Positions 34,322-43,438 of a DNA stretch of 62,350 nt are shown here, piece after piece (within the stretch, counting starts at the first letter, position 1; each line of letters starts with the position of its first letter). The DNA is from Flavobacterium chryseum. GTDB lineage: Bacteria > Bacteroidota > Bacteroidia > Flavobacteriales > Flavobacteriaceae. Under the pieces are notes generated by a model, which saw nothing but the letters and a program-made list of their open reading frames with translations, ran no database searches and was not told where the DNA came from. The position numbers were made by a program, and so were the translations under genes. Location: contig NZ_SNWW01000015.1 in NCBI RefSeq assembly GCF_004362015.1, forward strand, positions 1 through 62,350, written 5' to 3'.

Positions 34322-36982
34322 TTAATCGACAACCTTGAAATTTAATTTTTGTAAATCTGTAGAATTTCCTCCCACCATAACTTCAAAATCACCAGGTTCT
34401 ACTACTCGTTTCATTTCTCTGTTCCAGATAGATAGCTCATCAGACGTTAATGTAAATTCTACCTTTTTTGTTTCTCCTTTTTTGATGAACAACCTTTTAA
34501 AACCTTTTAATGTTTTTCTTGGAGTCGTTACGCTACTGTAAACATCATTGATATATAATTGTACTACTTCATCTCCATCATAATTTCCTGTATTTTTAAC
34601 ATCTACACTTACTTTCAATGCTCCGTCAGCTTTAATTGATGTGGTATTGATGGCAAAATTTGAATATTCAAACTTAGTATAACTTAAACCGTAACCAAAT
34701 GTATAAAGCGGGTTTTCACTTTCAGCAACATATCTGTGTATCGCTGATGGTTTTTGGTTGTAATATATAGGTAACTGCCCAACCGATTTTGGAACTGTAA
34801 TAGGCAATCTTCCACCCGGATTATAATCTCCAAATAAAACATCGGCGACAGCCTTTCCTCCTGCTTCACCGGGAAACCAGCCTTCTACAAGAGCAGGGAT
34901 ATTTTCACTAATCCAATTGGTTGAAAGCGGACGGCCGTTTAACAATACACAAACCACGGGAGTTCCTGTTTTTTGAATTGCTTCGATCAACTCTTGCTGC
35001 ATTCCGTGTAAATCTAAACTCGCAACATCTCTGTTTTCTTCTACCAATTCATTTGATTCTCCTAAAACCACAATCGCAACATCTCCTTTTTTAGCAATGT
35101 CGATCGCTGGCTGAAAATTTACTTTTTCTAAATTCCAACGCAAGTGTGCTCTGGCTCCCCAGCCGCCTTCCCACATTTCGATGCGGACTTTGTATTTTTT
35201 TCCGGCTTCTATATTTTTTGGAGTTGTTACCATACTTGTAGCACCTTTTGTCCAGTTGTCGATAACCAATTGATCATCAACCCACATTCTGATTCCGTCA
35301 TCAGAACTTAAACCTAACCAGCCGTCAAATGATTTTTCTGACTGAATGTAACCTGTCCAGCGAATTGAGAAATCATCATCAGTAACGCCATCTCCGGGAG
35401 ACCAAGGCCAGTCAAATTCTAACTGATTGTCGATACGCGTTAATGCCGGAGTTCCTTCTACATTTCTGTTATTGAAATATTCTCCTTTTAATCCGTTTTG
35501 AGATCCATCAGGAGTAAATAAATATTTTGATGGAATAATTTGTCCTTTTACAATTAATGGAACGCCTTCTTCATAAAGTACATTTGTTTTAGCGCCAACA
35601 ACTTGTTTAACGCCTTCAAGAACCGTAGTTCCTACTTTATTTTTTACGGCATATCCTCCTAATCTTGAAGCATCAGCATTTGGTCCGATAACGGCAATTG
35701 TTTTGATGTCTTTTTTTAAAGGCAAAATGTTATTTTCGTTTTTTAATAAAACGATAGATTTATGACCTGCTTCTAAAGCGATATCCTGATTTTCTTTTGA
35801 ATGAAAACGTTCTTTAATTAAATTTTTATCTGTGTACGGATTTTCGAATAAGCCCAATAAAAACTTAAGTCTCAAAACGCCACCTGCAGCACGGTCGATT
35901 TGTTCCATTGTCAGTTTTTTTTCATTTACCAATTCAATAATGCTTTGTTGCCAAAACTCATTGGTAAAATCATAAAACTGCATGTCTACTCCTGCAGCAA
36001 CGGCTTCTCTAATACTTTCTTTTGGAGAACTTGTAACGAAATGTGTTACCTGAAGGTATTTTATTGCTCCTAAATCTGAAACTACGATTCCTTTAAAACC
36101 CCATTCTTTTCTTAAAACATCGGTCAACAACCAATGGTTTGCTGCACAAGGAATTCCGTCTAACTCAGAATAGGCACACATAGTTCCTAATGCGTTTCCT
36201 TTTGTAAATGCTTTTTCAAATGAGGGTAAGAAATCTTCACGCGCTGTACGTTCACCAACCAAAACCGGAGATGAATTTCCTCCCGCTTGCGGAATTCCGT
36301 GAACGGCAAAGTGTTTAGGTTCTGCAATTATCGAACGATCTGATTTGAAATCATCGCCTTGCATTCCTTTAATCATGGCGGTACCAAGTTCTCCCACCAA
36401 ATAAACATCTTCACCAAAAGTTTCTGCAACTCTTCCCCAACGTGGCTCGCGGCCAACATCAAGATTTGGACCTAAACCAAAATGAACGCCATGCGCTCTG
36501 GCTTCGGTACCAATTACTTTTCCAACTTTATCCATTAAACTTGTATCCCAGGTTGCACCTAAACCAATATTCATTGGGAAAGCCGTACTTCCGTCATCAA
36601 GATAACCGTGAAGCATCTCGCACATAATAAGCGCTGGAATTCCCCATTTGTTTTTTTTGATGATTTCACTTTGAAGATCGTTGATCATTTTTGCCGAACG
36701 CGGATAAATGTCATGAATAGCTCCAATTCCTAAATTCCCGATTTTAGCATCTGATTTTGTTTTAGAGAAATCTTCATTTTCCTTGAAGAATTCACCTTTG
36801 TACATATCCATTTGGCGGGCTTTTTCCTCCAGACTCATTCGGCTTAACAAGTCTTTTACTCGTTCTTCAACCGGTAATGTAGGATCTTGATACGGATATT
36901 TTTTCTGAGAGTATCCCTGGTTAAAAAAACTTACAGCCATTACAAAAATAATGGCTGTTTTTTTGATTTTTAGTTGTAACAT
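34322..36982 (-). CDS. GH3 beta-glucosidase/exo-glycosidase with PA14 insert
   Basis: An 886-aa periplasmic or surface enzyme with signal peptide (1-25). The N-terminal GH3 barrel contains GPNLDVGREPRWGRVAETFG and the nucleophile Asp in GIVVSDLGAIKYL. The second alpha/beta domain begins near KSIVLLKNENNILPL and is split by a PA14 carbohydrate-binding module (about 495-640, GLKGEYFNNRNVEGTPALTR). A fibronectin-III-like domain closes the protein. GH3 members cut beta-glucose, beta-xylose or beta-GlcNAc; the PA14 form is common among beta-glucosidases. Its part in N-glycan breakdown is the least clear in the locus. Upstream GH92 is 12 bp away. Confidence 0.9.
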   Translation of the reverse strand: MLQLKIKKTAIIFVMAVSFFNQGYSQKKYPYQDPTLPVEERVKDLLSRMSLEEKARQMDMYKGEFFKENEDFSKTKSDAKIGNLGIGAIHDIYPRSAKMINDLQSEIIKKNKWGIPALIMCEMLHGYLDDGSTAFPMNIGLGATWDTSLMDKVGKVIGTEARAHGVHFGLGPNLDVGREPRWGRVAETFGEDVYLVGELGTAMIKGMQGDDFKSDRSIIAEPKHFAVHGIPQAGGNSSPVLVGERTAREDFLPSFEKAFTKGNALGTMCAYSELDGIPCAANHWLLTDVLRKEWGFKGIVVSDLGAIKYLQVTHFVTSSPKESIREAVAAGVDMQFYDFTNEFWQQSIIELVNEKKLTMEQIDRAAGGVLRLKFLLGLFENPYTDKNLIKERFHSKENQDIALEAGHKSIVLLKNENNILPLKKDIKTIAVIGPNADASRLGGYAVKNKVGTTVLEGVKQVVGAKTNVLYEEGVPLIVKGQIIPSKYLFTPDGSQNGLKGEYFNNRNVEGTPALTRIDNQLEFDWPWSPGDGVTDDDFSIRWTGYIQSEKSFDGWLGLSSDDGIRMWVDDQLVIDNWTKGATSMVTTPKNIEAGKKYKVRIEMWEGGWGARAHLRWNLEKVNFQPAIDIAKKGDVAIVVLGESNELVEENRDVASLDLHGMQQELIEAIQKTGTPVVCVLLNGRPLSTNWISENIPALVEGWFPGEAGGKAVADVLFGDYNPGGRLPITVPKSVGQLPIYYNQKPSAIHRYVAESENPLYTFGYGLSYTKFEYSNFAINTTSIKADGALKVSVDVKNTGNYDGDEVVQLYINDVYSSVTTPRKTLKGFKRLFIKKGETKKVEFTLTSDELSIWNREMKRVVEPGDFEVMVGGNSTDLQKLNFKVVD

Positions 36983-36994
36983 AATTGTGTTGTT

Positions 36995-39235
36995 TTAATT
37001 TTGAATCACTTTCAGCTTTGTTCCATTCACAAAATCTTCGTGCGAAATAAAAAAGCTATTAAGCGTTTTTCCGTTTAGCTCAATCGCATTGATTTTTCCA
37101 TCATTATTGACTTGTCGTTCAATTACAATGCTTTCTTTTTTATAATATCTTGGATCTAATTTGATCGTTACTCTATGAAACATTGGCGCTGTAATGGTGT
37201 AAATTGGATCTCCCGGCGATATCGGATAAATTCCCATCATCGAATAAACCAACCAGGCCGACATTGTTCCGGTATCATCATTTCCTGGTAATCCTTTTGG
37301 CTCATTTTTAAAATATTCTCCAACCAATTTTTTTACCATTTCCTGACTTTTATATTCCTCTCCTTTTATGTAATTGAATAAATACGGATAGGCAATATCC
37401 GGCTCGTTTGCCATATCGAATTGTTTGGTATCAAAAACTTTTTGCAATTGATCCGAGAAAGGTTTATCACCGCCCATTAATTTAATCAATCCCCTCATAT
37501 CATGTGGCACCATAAAAGCATATTGCCACGCATTTCCTTCGATAAAACCAACATTTGTCTGAAAATTAGCTCCTGCTTCAGGATCAAAAGGTTCATACCA
37601 TTTTCCGTTTGCCGTTCGTGGCCGCAGTAATTTTAAATCTTTGTCGTATAATTTTCGGTAAGAAAGTGAACGTTTGGTAAAACGCTTATAATCTTCTTTT
37701 TCACCTAATGCTTTCGCTAAAAGTGAAATCGCATAGTCTGAAGTATTATATTCTAACGTTGTAGAAACAGGGCCAGGATAATTGGTTGATAAATATCCTT
37801 TTTCGATATATTCTTTAAGCCCAGGACGCAACGGATTCTCGTAAATTTGATCTGCTCCTTGTACCATTGCATGGTATGCTTTGTAAATATCAAAATCCTG
37901 AATTCCCTTTAAACAGGCATCGACTATAACGATACTTGCCGGATCTCCTACCATGGTAAAGGTTTCTGTTGAATTTAATTCCCATTTTGGCAACCAGCCG
38001 TTTTCATCATACATTTCCAACATGCTTTTTATCATATCAGATTGCTGTTTGGGATAAACTAAAGATGTTAACGGATGCATATTTCGATAGGTGTCCCACA
38101 AAGAAAATACGGTATAACGCGTACCATCGGTTTTTCCTATCTTAGTTCTTTTTATTTTTGGATATTCTCCGTTGACATCATTTAAAATATTGGGATGAAT
38201 TAAAGTGTGGTATAACGCAGTGTAAAAAATCGTTTTATCATCATTTGAACCGCCTTCGACCAAAATTTTAGAAAGCTCTTCATTCCAGTCGTTATAAGTG
38301 TCTTTATAAATGGCTTCAAATGATTTATTTCCTGTTTCTTTTTCCAGGTTTTCACGTGCATTTTCGATGCTTACATATGAAACGCCAATTTTAACCTCAA
38401 CGGATTCTTCTTTATCAAACTGATACGTAAAATAAGTACCAATACTATCTCCTACAACCGTTTTTATGGTATTGTCCATCATTCTCGTTTTGCCGTTGTA
38501 GGTCATCCATTGCGCTTCGGTACCTTCGTATTTTCTTGGTTTTTTCCAAACGCCAAATTTTTTGGCAGGTTTAGAAAATTTAGCCACGAAATAAACCGGA
38601 TAAGCATCTTCCGGACTATTATAACAAAATGAACCAAGGCTTCGCATTCCTTCAATTTCTGTAGACGATACCACTTTTACCATCGCCCCTTCTTCGTTTG
38701 TTAAGCCTAAACCTAGGTTTAGCAAAACATTTGATTGCCCTTTTGGAAACGTAAATTTGCTTACGCCAACTCTTTTTGATGCGGTAAATTCTGCTTTAAC
38801 TTTGTACTTATCAATAGTAACGCTGTAATATCCTGCTTTTGCTACTTCACTTTTATAAGTAGAACCATATTTTAGATGATTGGTTTCGACAGCTCCTGTT
38901 GTCGGCATTAATAATAAAACGCCTAATTCAGGGCAACCCACGCCGCTTATATTAACCTGACTGAATCCGGTTAAAAATTTATTCTCATTTACATACGGAT
39001 TCGACAACCATTGACTGTCTTTTTCTAATGGATTTTGAGGTCCAGCAACATTAAAAGGGCTTATGCTGGCCATGCCTCTGGGCGAAATAGGTCCCGGAAA
39101 AGTGGCTCCGTAGTTGGAAGTTCCAATAAATGGATTTACAAAATCGACAGGCTCCTGTGCAAAAATAGTGATGCTAAAAAACAGCATGTAAAAAATACAT
39201 GCTGTTTTTATAGTTTTGCTTTTGTGTAAAAACAT
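36995..39235 (-). CDS. GH92 alpha-mannosidase (first copy)
   Basis: A calcium-dependent exo-alpha-mannosidase of inverting mechanism that trims mannose branches. The start at 39235 (MFLHKSKTIKTACIFYMLFF) gives a good signal peptide and avoids overlap with the GH29 gene; an ATG ten codons upstream is possible. DPVD-like N-terminal sequence VDFVNPFIGTSNYGATFPG is the family entrance, and LPGNDDTGTMSAW near residue 680 carries the catalytic base pair region (GNDD). Its 746 aa are typical. The second GH92 at 53515 has GNEDCG instead, so the two probably prefer different linkages. Confidence 0.93.
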   Translation of the reverse strand: MFLHKSKTIKTACIFYMLFFSITIFAQEPVDFVNPFIGTSNYGATFPGPISPRGMASISPFNVAGPQNPLEKDSQWLSNPYVNENKFLTGFSQVNISGVGCPELGVLLLMPTTGAVETNHLKYGSTYKSEVAKAGYYSVTIDKYKVKAEFTASKRVGVSKFTFPKGQSNVLLNLGLGLTNEEGAMVKVVSSTEIEGMRSLGSFCYNSPEDAYPVYFVAKFSKPAKKFGVWKKPRKYEGTEAQWMTYNGKTRMMDNTIKTVVGDSIGTYFTYQFDKEESVEVKIGVSYVSIENARENLEKETGNKSFEAIYKDTYNDWNEELSKILVEGGSNDDKTIFYTALYHTLIHPNILNDVNGEYPKIKRTKIGKTDGTRYTVFSLWDTYRNMHPLTSLVYPKQQSDMIKSMLEMYDENGWLPKWELNSTETFTMVGDPASIVIVDACLKGIQDFDIYKAYHAMVQGADQIYENPLRPGLKEYIEKGYLSTNYPGPVSTTLEYNTSDYAISLLAKALGEKEDYKRFTKRSLSYRKLYDKDLKLLRPRTANGKWYEPFDPEAGANFQTNVGFIEGNAWQYAFMVPHDMRGLIKLMGGDKPFSDQLQKVFDTKQFDMANEPDIAYPYLFNYIKGEEYKSQEMVKKLVGEYFKNEPKGLPGNDDTGTMSAWLVYSMMGIYPISPGDPIYTITAPMFHRVTIKLDPRYYKKESIVIERQVNNDGKINAIELNGKTLNSFFISHEDFVNGTKLKVIQN

Positions 39236-39245
39236 ATTCTTTTTT

Positions 39246-40730
39246 CTATCTGTTAATCGTTTCAATTTTTAAAGTCCATGCTTCTTTACATGGTAAATTA
39301 TTTCTTAAGCTTTCCGGAATTATAACTTTAAATCCTTGTGCTTCTTTTGTCCATTTTAATGCAGTTTTAGAACCTAGCATCGTGATTTTTGTTCCTTTTT
39401 TCGGATTGATTGATTTTACCACAATTTCTGCCGGAATTTTATCTTCTCCTTTTTTCGCTAAATAAAACAAGAATACATTTCCTTCTTTATTTTGCGTCAT
39501 ACAAATGTTTTCTTCTTTAAAAGGCTCGATTGGTTTTGTATTGTAAATCGCTGTGCTGTTTACTTTCATCCAATCGCCGTAAGCTGCTAGCAAATCATAA
39601 GCTCCTTGTTGCCACTCTCCTTCAGGGCTTGGTGCAATATTCAATAATAAATTTCCGCCTTTTGCGACGATATCAATAAGCATGTGAATTCCTTCTCTAC
39701 CTGTTAAGTATTTTGCATCCGGAGTATACGACCAGCCACCGCCAGAAGTAATACAAGATTCCCAAGGATAAGGCAATGTTTTTGAAGGAACACGGCCTTC
39801 AGGAGTTAAATAGTTTTGGTTTTTTCCGTGAACTGCTCTGTCAACTACGATTAATCCCGGTTGTTTCTGACGTGCTTTTATTACCAATTCGTCCATTTTA
39901 GGATCCTGGTCTACAACTCTGTGTTTGATGAAGCCATTTTTCGCCTCGTTTTCTGCAAACTTTTCATCATAGTTTTCTTTTAAATTTTGCTGATCTCTTT
40001 TTCTAACCCAGCCTCCATCTAACCATAAAATATCAACTTTACCGTAATTCGTAAGGATTTCTAAGATTTGATTGTGCGTGAAATCAACATATTTCTGCCA
40101 TTTTTCAGGATATAATTTTGGATCGTAGTTTACGTTTCTGTCGAAAGGAGGAAAATAAGGATCCCAGTAATTTTCGTTATGCCAGTCCGGTTTAGAGAAA
40201 TACGCCCCTGTTGAAATATTTTCGGCTCTAAAAGCATTAAAAACTTCTTTTAAAATATCTGCCTTTGGATTTGTACTAAAAGCACATTCTTTATCTGTTA
40301 CTTTATAATCGGTATATTTTGAATCATACATCGTAAATCCGTCATGGTGTTTTGTTGTAAAAACCATGTATTTCATTCCCGCTGCCTTCGCTGCTTTTGC
40401 CCATTTGGCCGGATCAAATTTTGTTGGATTAAAGGTTTTTTTCAACCCTTCATATTCTTTTACATATGCTGTATAATTACCTGGATTGCTTCCTTTTTTT
40501 CGTTCGCACCATCCATAATCTTCAGGACATATTGACCAGGATTCTACAATTCCCCATTCGCTATAAGTTCCCCAGTGCATTAACAATCCAAATTTTTTGC
40601 CTTGCCATTCTTCTAAGTTTTTTAGCACCAACGGATCTGTTTCCGGTACATAGCGCTCATCTTCATAAATGGCCTGCGAAAACAGTTGAACTGAAAATAA
40701 TATTGCGATTATAAATATTCCTCTTTTCAT
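39246..40730 (-). CDS. GH29 alpha-L-fucosidase (first copy)
   Basis: A 494-aa retaining fucosidase with signal peptide (1-19, ending LFSQA). The barrel has KFGLLMHWGTYSEWGIVES, FTTKHHDGFTMYDSKYTDYK and the nucleophile Asp in VDILWLDGGW. A small beta domain follows. It would remove core or antennary fucose from N-glycans. It lies 10 bp upstream of the GH92 gene. A very different GH29 with binding modules lies at 58551. The two likely act on different fucose linkages; which is which cannot be read from the sequence. Confidence 0.92.
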   Translation of the reverse strand: MKRGIFIIAILFSVQLFSQAIYEDERYVPETDPLVLKNLEEWQGKKFGLLMHWGTYSEWGIVESWSICPEDYGWCERKKGSNPGNYTAYVKEYEGLKKTFNPTKFDPAKWAKAAKAAGMKYMVFTTKHHDGFTMYDSKYTDYKVTDKECAFSTNPKADILKEVFNAFRAENISTGAYFSKPDWHNENYWDPYFPPFDRNVNYDPKLYPEKWQKYVDFTHNQILEILTNYGKVDILWLDGGWVRKRDQQNLKENYDEKFAENEAKNGFIKHRVVDQDPKMDELVIKARQKQPGLIVVDRAVHGKNQNYLTPEGRVPSKTLPYPWESCITSGGGWSYTPDAKYLTGREGIHMLIDIVAKGGNLLLNIAPSPEGEWQQGAYDLLAAYGDWMKVNSTAIYNTKPIEPFKEENICMTQNKEGNVFLFYLAKKGEDKIPAEIVVKSINPKKGTKITMLGSKTALKWTKEAQGFKVIIPESLRNNLPCKEAWTLKIETINR

Positions 40731-40796
40731 CTTTACTCTTTTTATGGTTTTTTGTTTTTGTTTTTTTGTTTCCTAATTAAATACGGAAATATTTGT

Positions 40797-40929
40797 TAAC
40801 ACATAGAGACATAGTTTTTCACTTGTATTAACAATCCCGAAGCTTCGGGACTATGTGTGAGAAACTAGTTTCTTTTTATATTCTTTTTTATTCATTTCCA
40901 GATATAAATCTATGTTTCTATGTGTTTAA
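40797..40929. repeat. CACATAG element, copy 1
   Basis: Inverted ends TTAACACATAGAGACATAG (40797-40815) and CTATGTTTCTATGTGTTTAA (40910-40929) bound about 133 bases. The middle has TTTCACTTG and GTGAGAAACTAGTTTCTT, shared with copy 4 and in part with copy 3. A private 14-bp palindrome CCCGAAGCTTCGGG lies at 40836-40849. It fills part of the gap between GH20 and GH29; palindrome family copy P1 follows. Confidence 0.8.
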
Positions 40930-40960
40930 AATTATGCGTAATCCAAAGTTATATTCTCAT

Positions 40961-41068
40961 TTTTGTCATCCCGAGGAACGAGGGATCTCCACGAGAAACT
41001 CCATAAAGTAACTCTTCAGTCTTTGCTGAGCTACTAGCGGAGATCCCTCGTTCCTCGGGATGACAAAA
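40961..41068. repeat. GTCATCCCGAGG long inverted repeat, P1
   Basis: A perfect 30-bp inverted repeat: TTTTGTCATCCCGAGGAACG at 40961-40980 continuing to 40990, and its complement at 41039-41068. The spacer is 48 bases. The sequence is much richer in GC than its surroundings. It can act as a bidirectional terminator or mRNA stabiliser behind GH20. Confidence 0.85.
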
Positions 41069-41110
41069 TTGGGGTTACTTTGTCGTTAAACAATTACGCC
41101 AAATTGGTTT

Positions 41111-43432
41111 TTAATTCACTAAAATTTCATCTACAAAAAGCCAAGAATCCTCACCTTTTGGGCTTTTCTTTAAATTAGATGCAATTACTTTTACAAATCT
41201 TGCATTGCGTTTTTCAAATTTAATTTTGAAATCTTTCAACTCTGAACTTACATTCACAGCATACGGACGCGCCAATTTTCCAACTTCTTTATATTTTAAA
41301 CCATCGCTCGAAACCAATACTTTGATTTGTGTAGGGAAATAAACGCCTGAACCCTGACTTTCTAAAGTTCCGATGGTAACTTGTTCTAAACTTTCTTCTT
41401 TTCCAAAATCGATAAGCACTTCCATATCATTTACTAGCCAAGCTTGCCATTGTCCGTCATGGAAATTTTTAGAGCCTCTAATGGTATTTACCATTCCAAA
41501 AGGTCCGTCTCCTTTATAGTTTTGATTGAAAGGCGTTAAATACAACACTTTGTGTGCAAATGCTTTATGAAAAATAATCGTATCTGTAAAAATTTTACCT
41601 ACGAGCTTTTCATTCTGAAATAAGGATGCTTTTAGAATTGTAGATTCTTTAAACTCAATTGGAGTTGTGTATTTTATTGCATTTCCTGCCAAACTTTTAT
41701 CGCCCAAAACATAGCGAATATCCGGGTTTGGAAATTCATTTTTCAGCATGACATTGATTTGCTTTTGCCCCATATTTGCACTTGATGAAGCCGTAACCAA
41801 ATAAGCACTTTTTGCATAATTAATGCCTAAATAATCGTAACGCTGCAGCAAAGAAGGCAATCTTGTGGTAAAATCATTCCAATTGCGTTTTTCTTTCGGA
41901 CTCCATAAAACCTCAGCTAAAGCAGCTAATCTTGGAAAAATCATATACTCTGATTCTTTCGTGTTTGGAAGATGCTCTGCCCATAAATTCGCTTGTCCGC
42001 CTAAAACATGTTTTGCCTGTTCCGGTGTCATTGTTTCTACAACAGGATCAAATTCGTATACTTTACTTAATGGCGTGTAACCATCAAAAGCAATTGGTTC
42101 TTCGTTTTGTGGTCCCTGATAAAAATTAAAATAGCAGTGCGATTCCGGTGTCATAATAACATCGTGCCCTTGTGCTGCTGCATCAGTTCCGCCTTTTGTT
42201 CCTCTCCAGCTCATTACTGTTGCTTCGGGAGCCAAACCGCCTTCTAATATTTCATCCCAGCCAATGATTTTTTTCCCTTTAGAAAGAATATATTTCTCCA
42301 TTCTTTTTACAAAATAACTTTGCAATTCATGGGCATTTTTCAATCCGTTATCTTTCATTCTTTTTTGACAATTCGGACATTTATCCCAATTGGTTTTGGT
42401 TGCTTCATCGCCGCCAATATGAATGTATTTTGAAGGAAAAACTTGAACAACCTCATCAATTACATTTTGCAAAAATTCAAAAGTAGATTCTTTTCCTGCA
42501 CAATAAATATCTGTAATGGGCCATAATCCGCCTGACGGAACTCCGATTCTCTGATTGAAACAAGCCAGTTCAGGATACGATGCAATGGCTGAACTTACGT
42601 GCGCCGGCATTTCAATTTCCGGAATAATTTCGATGTTTTTGTTTGCGGCGTATTTTACAATTTCTTTTAATTCTTCCTGAGTTAAAAATCCTCCGTAAGT
42701 TCCTTTTTCATCAGGATTTGTGGTCAATCGTGCATTCCACGCAACATTTTCCTGATCAACTCTCCACGCTCCTACTTCGGTTAATTTTGGATATTTTTTA
42801 ATTTCCATTCTCCAGCCCTGATCATCAACCAAATGCAAATGCAAAACGTTCATTTTAAGCATTGCCAAACGATCTATTGTCTGAAGCACGTAGTTTTTAT
42901 CGAAGAAATGACGTGATAAATCCAGCATCAATCCTCTCCATTGAAAACGAGGTTCATCTGTAATAACCACATTTGGAATTAGCCATTTTGCTGATGATAT
43001 CACACTTTGGCTTTCAATCGCAGTTGGTAATAATTGACGAACGCTTTCTAATCCGTAAATAAAACCGGCATTTCCTTTGGCGGTTATTGTAATGCTTTTT
43101 GCGTTTACTTCTAATTTGTAGGCTTCTTTATTGAGCGTTTGATCTGTTTTAAACTGAATAAAATTGCTTTGCGGATTCGCTGCTGAAATTTCAGGACGCC
43201 ATCCGGCAGCTTTTTCAAATTTGTTTATTAAAGCCGTCGCTATTTCTTTTTGAAACTCTGTTGTTGCAACAAATTTGGTGCTTTTAGAAAATTCAAATAT
43301 TCCGGGCTGAATCAACAATTGTGTTGGTTTTGGAATAATCTGAATGTCCTTTTCTGTATATATTTTTTGGCTATATCCAGAATTAAAAACAGTGAATAAG
43401 ATTACGACAAGGAATGCTTTTAATATCCTCAT
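41111..43432 (-). CDS. GH20 beta-N-acetylhexosaminidase
   Basis: A 773-aa secreted enzyme (signal 1-21) that removes terminal beta-GlcNAc or GalNAc by substrate-assisted catalysis. It has the GH20b N-terminal domain, then the barrel with WRGLMLDLSRHFFDK and the catalytic Asp-Glu in HIGGDEATKTNWDKC. A C-terminal F5/8-type-C-like module (about 630-773) could bind glycan. It is followed by two repeats (380 bp) before the GH29 gene and preceded by the GH2 gene after 6 bp, so these two form one unit. In an N-glycan pathway it acts after galactose is gone. Confidence 0.94.
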   Translation of the reverse strand: MRILKAFLVVILFTVFNSGYSQKIYTEKDIQIIPKPTQLLIQPGIFEFSKSTKFVATTEFQKEIATALINKFEKAAGWRPEISAANPQSNFIQFKTDQTLNKEAYKLEVNAKSITITAKGNAGFIYGLESVRQLLPTAIESQSVISSAKWLIPNVVITDEPRFQWRGLMLDLSRHFFDKNYVLQTIDRLAMLKMNVLHLHLVDDQGWRMEIKKYPKLTEVGAWRVDQENVAWNARLTTNPDEKGTYGGFLTQEELKEIVKYAANKNIEIIPEIEMPAHVSSAIASYPELACFNQRIGVPSGGLWPITDIYCAGKESTFEFLQNVIDEVVQVFPSKYIHIGGDEATKTNWDKCPNCQKRMKDNGLKNAHELQSYFVKRMEKYILSKGKKIIGWDEILEGGLAPEATVMSWRGTKGGTDAAAQGHDVIMTPESHCYFNFYQGPQNEEPIAFDGYTPLSKVYEFDPVVETMTPEQAKHVLGGQANLWAEHLPNTKESEYMIFPRLAALAEVLWSPKEKRNWNDFTTRLPSLLQRYDYLGINYAKSAYLVTASSSANMGQKQINVMLKNEFPNPDIRYVLGDKSLAGNAIKYTTPIEFKESTILKASLFQNEKLVGKIFTDTIIFHKAFAHKVLYLTPFNQNYKGDGPFGMVNTIRGSKNFHDGQWQAWLVNDMEVLIDFGKEESLEQVTIGTLESQGSGVYFPTQIKVLVSSDGLKYKEVGKLARPYAVNVSSELKDFKIKFEKRNARFVKVIASNLKKSPKGEDSWLFVDEILVN

Positions 43433-43438
43433 AATGAA

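Noticed and set aside
40961..41068. Possible CRISPR-type repeat
   Set aside because: It is a single inverted repeat with a 48-bp spacer, not regularly spaced direct repeats; no cas genes are in the window.
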